Assembly (NCBI RefSeq): GCF_002220365.1
Contig: NZ_MTHB01000262.1
Coordinates: 114,198 to 178,197, forward strand
Length of the DNA: 64,000 nucleotides
Reading direction: 5' to 3'
Source: Caballeronia sordidicola
GTDB taxonomy: Bacteria > Pseudomonadota > Gammaproteobacteria > Burkholderiales > Burkholderiaceae
Made by a program: the position numbers and the translations under genes. This document shows, one piece after another, positions 61,293-64,000 of this stretch; position 1 is the stretch's first letter, and each line of letters opens with the position of its first letter. The notes below the pieces were generated by a model that was not told the DNA's origin, did no database searches, and was given only the letters and a program-made list of their open reading frames with translations.

Positions 61293-61519
61293 TGCGGATG
61301 TCATGAAGCTTATGTCATGACGTTTATGTAAGGGCTGCACCGCGGGATTGCTTCTGCCGATGGCCACGGTGCCCAACTCTTCAGCTTGTTCCGGCCCGGC
61401 GTGAATAACGTGAGCACCCGATGGAATAGATGTCGAACCCGAAGCGTTGTGTGAGTGCGGCCACAACAGACCGGTGAACCGGTAATGGCTGCAATCACTC
61501 CACACTTACGGTTTTCATC

Positions 61520-62287
61520 ATGCTCAACTCGCTTATTTCCCGTCGTCGCCTGATTGCAGGCGGAACATTGGCGTCGGCTAGCGTCGCGCTCTCGAAGTTC
61601 GCATTCGGCGCTTCCATGCAAGATTCATCGGCTCAATTTGCCGCCGATGCAAAACCGACGCTCGGCGTCGTTCCCGCTTACCTGGGTTCATCGCCGCAAA
61701 CGCTGCCGCCACTGCCTTACGCGGACAACGCGCTTGAGCCGGTGATCTCGGCGCGCACCATCGGGTTCCACTACGGCAAGCACCATCGCGCGTATTTCGA
61801 TAACCTGCACAAGCTGCTGGCCGGTACGCCGCTGGCGCAGGCATCGCTTGAACAAGTGATCATGCAATCGCATGATCAGCCCGCTCTCGCCGATGTCTTC
61901 AACAACGCCGCGCAAGCCTGGAATCACAATTTTTACTGGAATTCGCTGAGTCCTGTTACCACTCAGCCGAGTGAAAAACTCCAGGCGGCAATCGTGCGCA
62001 AGTTTGGGTCAACCGAGGCGTTGACGAAAGCATTGGTGAGCACGTCGGCATCGCAGTTCGGCAGCGGCTGGGGCTGGCTGGTACTCGACCAGGGCGAACT
62101 TGCGGTCATCAAGACGAGCAACGCGGAAACGCCGTTCACGCGGGGTCTCGCGCCGTTGCTCACGGTCGATGTATGGGAGCATGCGTACTACCTGGACTAT
62201 CAGAACCGCCGTCCCGACTATCTCGTTGCTACCGTGTCGCAGCATTTGAACTGGGCGTTTGCGTCGGCTAACCTGGACCGGGTCTGA
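61520..62287 (+). CDS. Tat-exported Fe-type superoxide dismutase
   Basis: A 255-residue Fe/Mn-family superoxide dismutase. Metal ligands are seen in KHHRAYFDN, NHNFYWN and DVWEHAYYLDYQNRRPDY; the NNAAQAWNHNFYW segment is of the iron type. Unusually, it begins with a twin-arginine leader (SRRRLIAGGTLASASVAL, ending FAFGA), about 60 residues longer than cytoplasmic SodB. It would be folded with its metal in the cytoplasm and then exported to the periplasm. It probably forms a group with the two secreted-protein genes that follow. Confidence 0.9.
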   Translation: MLNSLISRRRLIAGGTLASASVALSKFAFGASMQDSSAQFAADAKPTLGVVPAYLGSSPQTLPPLPYADNALEPVISARTIGFHYGKHHRAYFDNLHKLLAGTPLAQASLEQVIMQSHDQPALADVFNNAAQAWNHNFYWNSLSPVTTQPSEKLQAAIVRKFGSTEALTKALVSTSASQFGSGWGWLVLDQGELAVIKTSNAETPFTRGLAPLLTVDVWEHAYYLDYQNRRPDYLVATVSQHLNWAFASANLDRV

Positions 62288-62302
62288 GCAGGACAGGAAG
62301 CG

Positions 62303-62333
62303 TTGTGCGCGCAGCGTGGCCGCCGGCGCACAA
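62303..62333. repeat. 8-bp inverted repeat after the superoxide dismutase gene
   Basis: TTGTGCGC (62303-62310) and GCGCACAA (62326-62333) are exact reverse complements around 15 bases. Without a T-run this is a weak terminator at best; it may be a partial stop before the DUF3455 gene. Confidence 0.35.
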
Positions 62334-62368
62334 TCCATGGTCAGCCATTTCATTGAAGCAGGAGTTTC

Positions 62369-62872
62369 ATGTTCACTCATTTCGACCGCGTGAGCCGGTT
62401 AGCGGCTGTGATAGCCGTCTGCGTTGCAAGCACTGGTGCGTCCGCTGCGTCCTCTATTGATCCTCCTCAGGCGGAACGCGTCGTGACGACGACCGCTTCC
62501 GGCGTGCAGGTGTATTCATGCGAATACGATGCGCAGCACCGTCTGGGTTGGGTGTTCAAGAACCCGCAGGCAACGCTTTACGATACAAGCGGGCAGGCAT
62601 TGATCCGGCACTCGGCTGGGCCGTCGTGGGAGGCGGACGATGGCAGCCGGATCGTGGGCCACATGATTGCGCAAACGCCGAGCGAATCCGCCGCGAGCGT
62701 GCCGCAGTTATTGCTCGAAACCCGCAGCACCGCGGCGAGCGGCATGTTGTCTGCCATTCGTTATGTTCAGCGCGTGAACACTGTGGGTGGCGTGATGCCG
62801 GTCTCGCCGTGTTCGACCGAACATGAGCTTGGCAACTCGCCTTACATCGCCAATTACATTTTCTACAAGTAG
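62369..62872 (+). CDS. DUF3455 secreted protein
   Basis: A 167-residue exported protein with a signal peptide (residues 1-27, ending GASAASS). The mature part matches DUF3455 as I know it: VTTTASGVQVYSCEYD, WVFKNPQATLYD, SWEADDGSRIVG and a cysteine near the end. The function of the family is not known. It lies between a periplasmic superoxide dismutase and a YceI protein on the same strand, suggesting a shared role in the envelope's response to oxidative stress, but only by context. Confidence 0.85.
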   Translation: MFTHFDRVSRLAAVIAVCVASTGASAASSIDPPQAERVVTTTASGVQVYSCEYDAQHRLGWVFKNPQATLYDTSGQALIRHSAGPSWEADDGSRIVGHMIAQTPSESAASVPQLLLETRSTAASGMLSAIRYVQRVNTVGGVMPVSPCSTEHELGNSPYIANYIFYK

Positions 62873-62927
62873 CACGGGTTGCCTTGATGGCTTGCGCCAC
62901 AGGCGTTGACCTCTTCAAAGGATAATC

Positions 62928-63584
62928 ATGCATGACTCCAGATTCCTGTCCCGCATTCACACGCTTCGTGCGGGTTTGCTCATTGCGTTAGCCTTGTCGA
63001 TGTCGGCCTGTACGGCGCTGAGCGTGGTGACACATTCGGTGTCGCCTGATGAAGCAAGTGTTCCTGCGGGGCTGTATCAACTCGATCCGCATCACTGGAA
63101 CGTCAGTTTTGATGTCGATCACTTCAAGTATTCGCGCTTCGTCATGCGTTTCGACAAGACCACCGCGCAGTTGAACTGGAATGCGGCCGGCATGGATCAA
63201 AGCACGGTGACGGTGGATATCGATGCAACGAGTCTTGACACCAACGTCCCGATTCTCAACAAGATGGTCTCGGGCCCGGATATGTTGGACGTCGAGCATT
63301 CGCCGACCATCCATTTCGCGAGCACGGCGTTCAAGCGCACGGGGGACAGCAAGGGCGAGCTCACCGGTGACCTGACCATTCGCGGCACGACTCGGCCGGT
63401 CACGCTTGCGGTCACGTTCAATGGGCATGCGCCGAATCCGCTGACCAAACAACAGACGCTGGGCTTCTCCGCCGATGGGCATTTCAGCCGTGCGCAGTTT
63501 GGATTGTCGACGTGGTATCCGGCCGTGGGGGATGACGTGCATGTGGCAATTCAGGCGGAGTTTGACGCGACCACCCCTAATTAA
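62928..63584 (+). CDS. YceI-family periplasmic/lipid-binding protein
   Basis: A 218-residue exported protein. A leader ending LSMSACTALS looks like a lipoprotein signal with a slightly atypical lipobox. The mature domain is a YceI lipocalin-like barrel: YQLDPHHWNVSFDVDHFKYS, then GELTGDLTIRGTTRPVTL. YceI proteins bind isoprenoid or other lipids and are often made under acid or oxidative stress. AAAGGA precedes ATG 62928. Confidence 0.9.
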   Translation: MHDSRFLSRIHTLRAGLLIALALSMSACTALSVVTHSVSPDEASVPAGLYQLDPHHWNVSFDVDHFKYSRFVMRFDKTTAQLNWNAAGMDQSTVTVDIDATSLDTNVPILNKMVSGPDMLDVEHSPTIHFASTAFKRTGDSKGELTGDLTIRGTTRPVTLAVTFNGHAPNPLTKQQTLGFSADGHFSRAQFGLSTWYPAVGDDVHVAIQAEFDATTPN

Positions 63585-63668
63585 ATTCGCTCGCGCCGGT
63601 GGACGGGTTGGGAGTTTTGGCAGGGTGGGGCGGTGGTCAGGGGCAGTGATGGGGGGCCAGGTTTTGGG

Positions 63669-63761
63669 GTTAGCGGTCGGGGTCAGTGCCGGGTTGCTAG
63701 GTTCCTGCGTTAGCGGTCTGGGTCAATGCCGGGTTGCTGCTTTCAGTGTTAGTGGTCTGCC
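63669..63761. repeat. Tandem repeat, about 40-bp unit, two full copies and a partial third
   Basis: Units begin GTTAGCGGTC at 63669, GTTAGCGGTC at 63709 and GTTAGTGGTC at 63748. The first two share GGGTCA(G/A)TGCCGGGTTGCT after the start; the third keeps only the first 13 or so bases. The period is 39-40. Confidence 0.75.
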
Positions 63762-63814
63762 TGAGTTGGCTTATTTCTTTAGCACTGTTAGCCACTGCGC
63801 GTGGCGGCGCGTCA

Positions 63815-63840
63815 TTTCTTGGTCCTTAGCGACAAAGAAA
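63815..63840. repeat. Hairpin of the TTTCTT...AAGAAA type
   Basis: TTTCTTGGTC (63815-63824) and GACAAAGAAA (63831-63840) pair with one mismatch around six bases. Elements of this look are frequent between genes in Burkholderiales genomes and are probably dispersed repeats. It could act as a bidirectional terminator. Confidence 0.45.
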
Positions 63841-64000
63841 CGAAGCAAAGAAAACGCTTTCAAACCACGCTACCCTAAGTGTCCACAGCGTGCAGTTCCC
63901 ATTCATAGGTGCCCCAAAAGCACGGTGCTCGCCAGAGCCACCGATGTTTGAACCCCTCTTTCTCGCGAATCCTGACATAGACACGCTTCGCCACCAGTGC

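Larger units (their letters stand above)
63585..64000. other. Non-coding end of the window with repeats
   Basis: No gene is recognised in these 416 bases. They hold a tandem repeat (63669-63761) and a hairpin (63815-63840). The minus strand around 63845-63930 encodes a short phrase of the kind seen as intergenic repeats in Burkholderiales, but no start or family supports a gene. Confidence 0.5.

Noticed and set aside
63475..63951. 158-codon plus-strand frame at the window end
   Set aside because: It starts inside the YceI gene in another frame and runs through the tandem repeat; no family pattern.
1..64000. CRISPR arrays, tRNA/rRNA genes, integrases, complete insertion sequences, replication origins
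   Set aside because: Looked for and not seen: no regularly spaced repeats with unique spacers, no cloverleaf-like sequence recognised by eye, no transposase or integrase motifs. A tRNA scan program was not available.

Overview
The window is high-GC bacterial DNA of Burkholderiaceae type, most likely Paraburkholderia or Caballeronia. The evidence is the gene families present: an acdS/acdR pair, a complete malonate decarboxylase cluster, many sugar ABC transporters each with a dedicated regulator, and long shadow frames typical of high-GC DNA. No tRNA, rRNA, CRISPR array, integrase or complete insertion sequence was seen. Most of the window is metabolic accessory DNA: compact catabolic operons separated by short regulatory gaps.

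Layout. 1-6.4 kb: an M20 amidohydrolase (cut by the window edge), a LysR regulator, an Lrp-type regulator divergent from an EamA exporter, a DapA-family aldolase/lyase, a secreted protein of unknown function, and a racemase-type class III CoA-transferase. 6.4-10.3 kb: an AT-richer island. It starts with the decayed tail of an aldose 1-epimerase, then carries a pesticin/T4-type muramidase with an adjacent LprI-like exported protein (a probable effector/immunity pair), and two further exported unknown proteins. One of these has lost its SH3-like tail through a frameshift plus a stop codon. 10.3-13.1 kb: an XRE/ImmA peptidase convergent with a GAF-PAS-HisKA_2 kinase. 13.2-24.1 kb: a likely 2-deoxyribose operon (deoC, ALDH16-like double aldehyde dehydrogenase, RbsD/FucU mutarotase, ribokinase-family kinase, four ABC genes), facing a DeoR-family regulator coupled to an orphan HicB-like gene. 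A 10-base word is shared by the deoC and deoR upstream regions. 24.3-32.6 kb: mdcABCDEGH behind a GntR gene, with a divergent MFS carrier in place of mdcLM. 32.7-40.9 kb: a polyol-type cluster (MalK-like ATPase, binding protein, two permeases, SorC regulator, SDR, zinc polyol dehydrogenase) and a cupin.

41-52.6 kb is a phosphorus-scavenging region: PhoX behind a clear Pho box, a secreted phosphoesterase, a di-haem peroxidase, and a LacI-controlled ABC transporter ending in a GpdQ-like phosphodiesterase. 52.6-57.1 kb holds a QseBC/PmrAB-like two-component system. Direct-repeat CTTAAG boxes with 11-bp period lie upstream of it, upstream of an adjacent DUF4118-PAS membrane protein and hydrolase, and, in degenerate form, upstream of a small membrane protein. 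57.2-59.5 kb: PpnP and acdR/acdS, pointing to a plant-associated lifestyle. 59.5-61.3 kb is a decay zone: a deleted LysR gene, a MarR gene with a perfect palindrome at its start, and an autotransporter barrel remnant. 61.5-64 kb: a Tat-exported iron-type SOD, a DUF3455 protein, a YceI protein, and a non-coding end with a 40-bp tandem repeat.

No single element is demonstrably a new system. The best candidates for novelty are the effector/immunity island (6.8-10.2 kb), the local CTTAAG regulon (54.6-57.1 kb), the DeoR/HicB coupling, and the LacI-ABC-phosphodiesterase unit. All functions are inferred from recognisable motifs and context; no database search was run.
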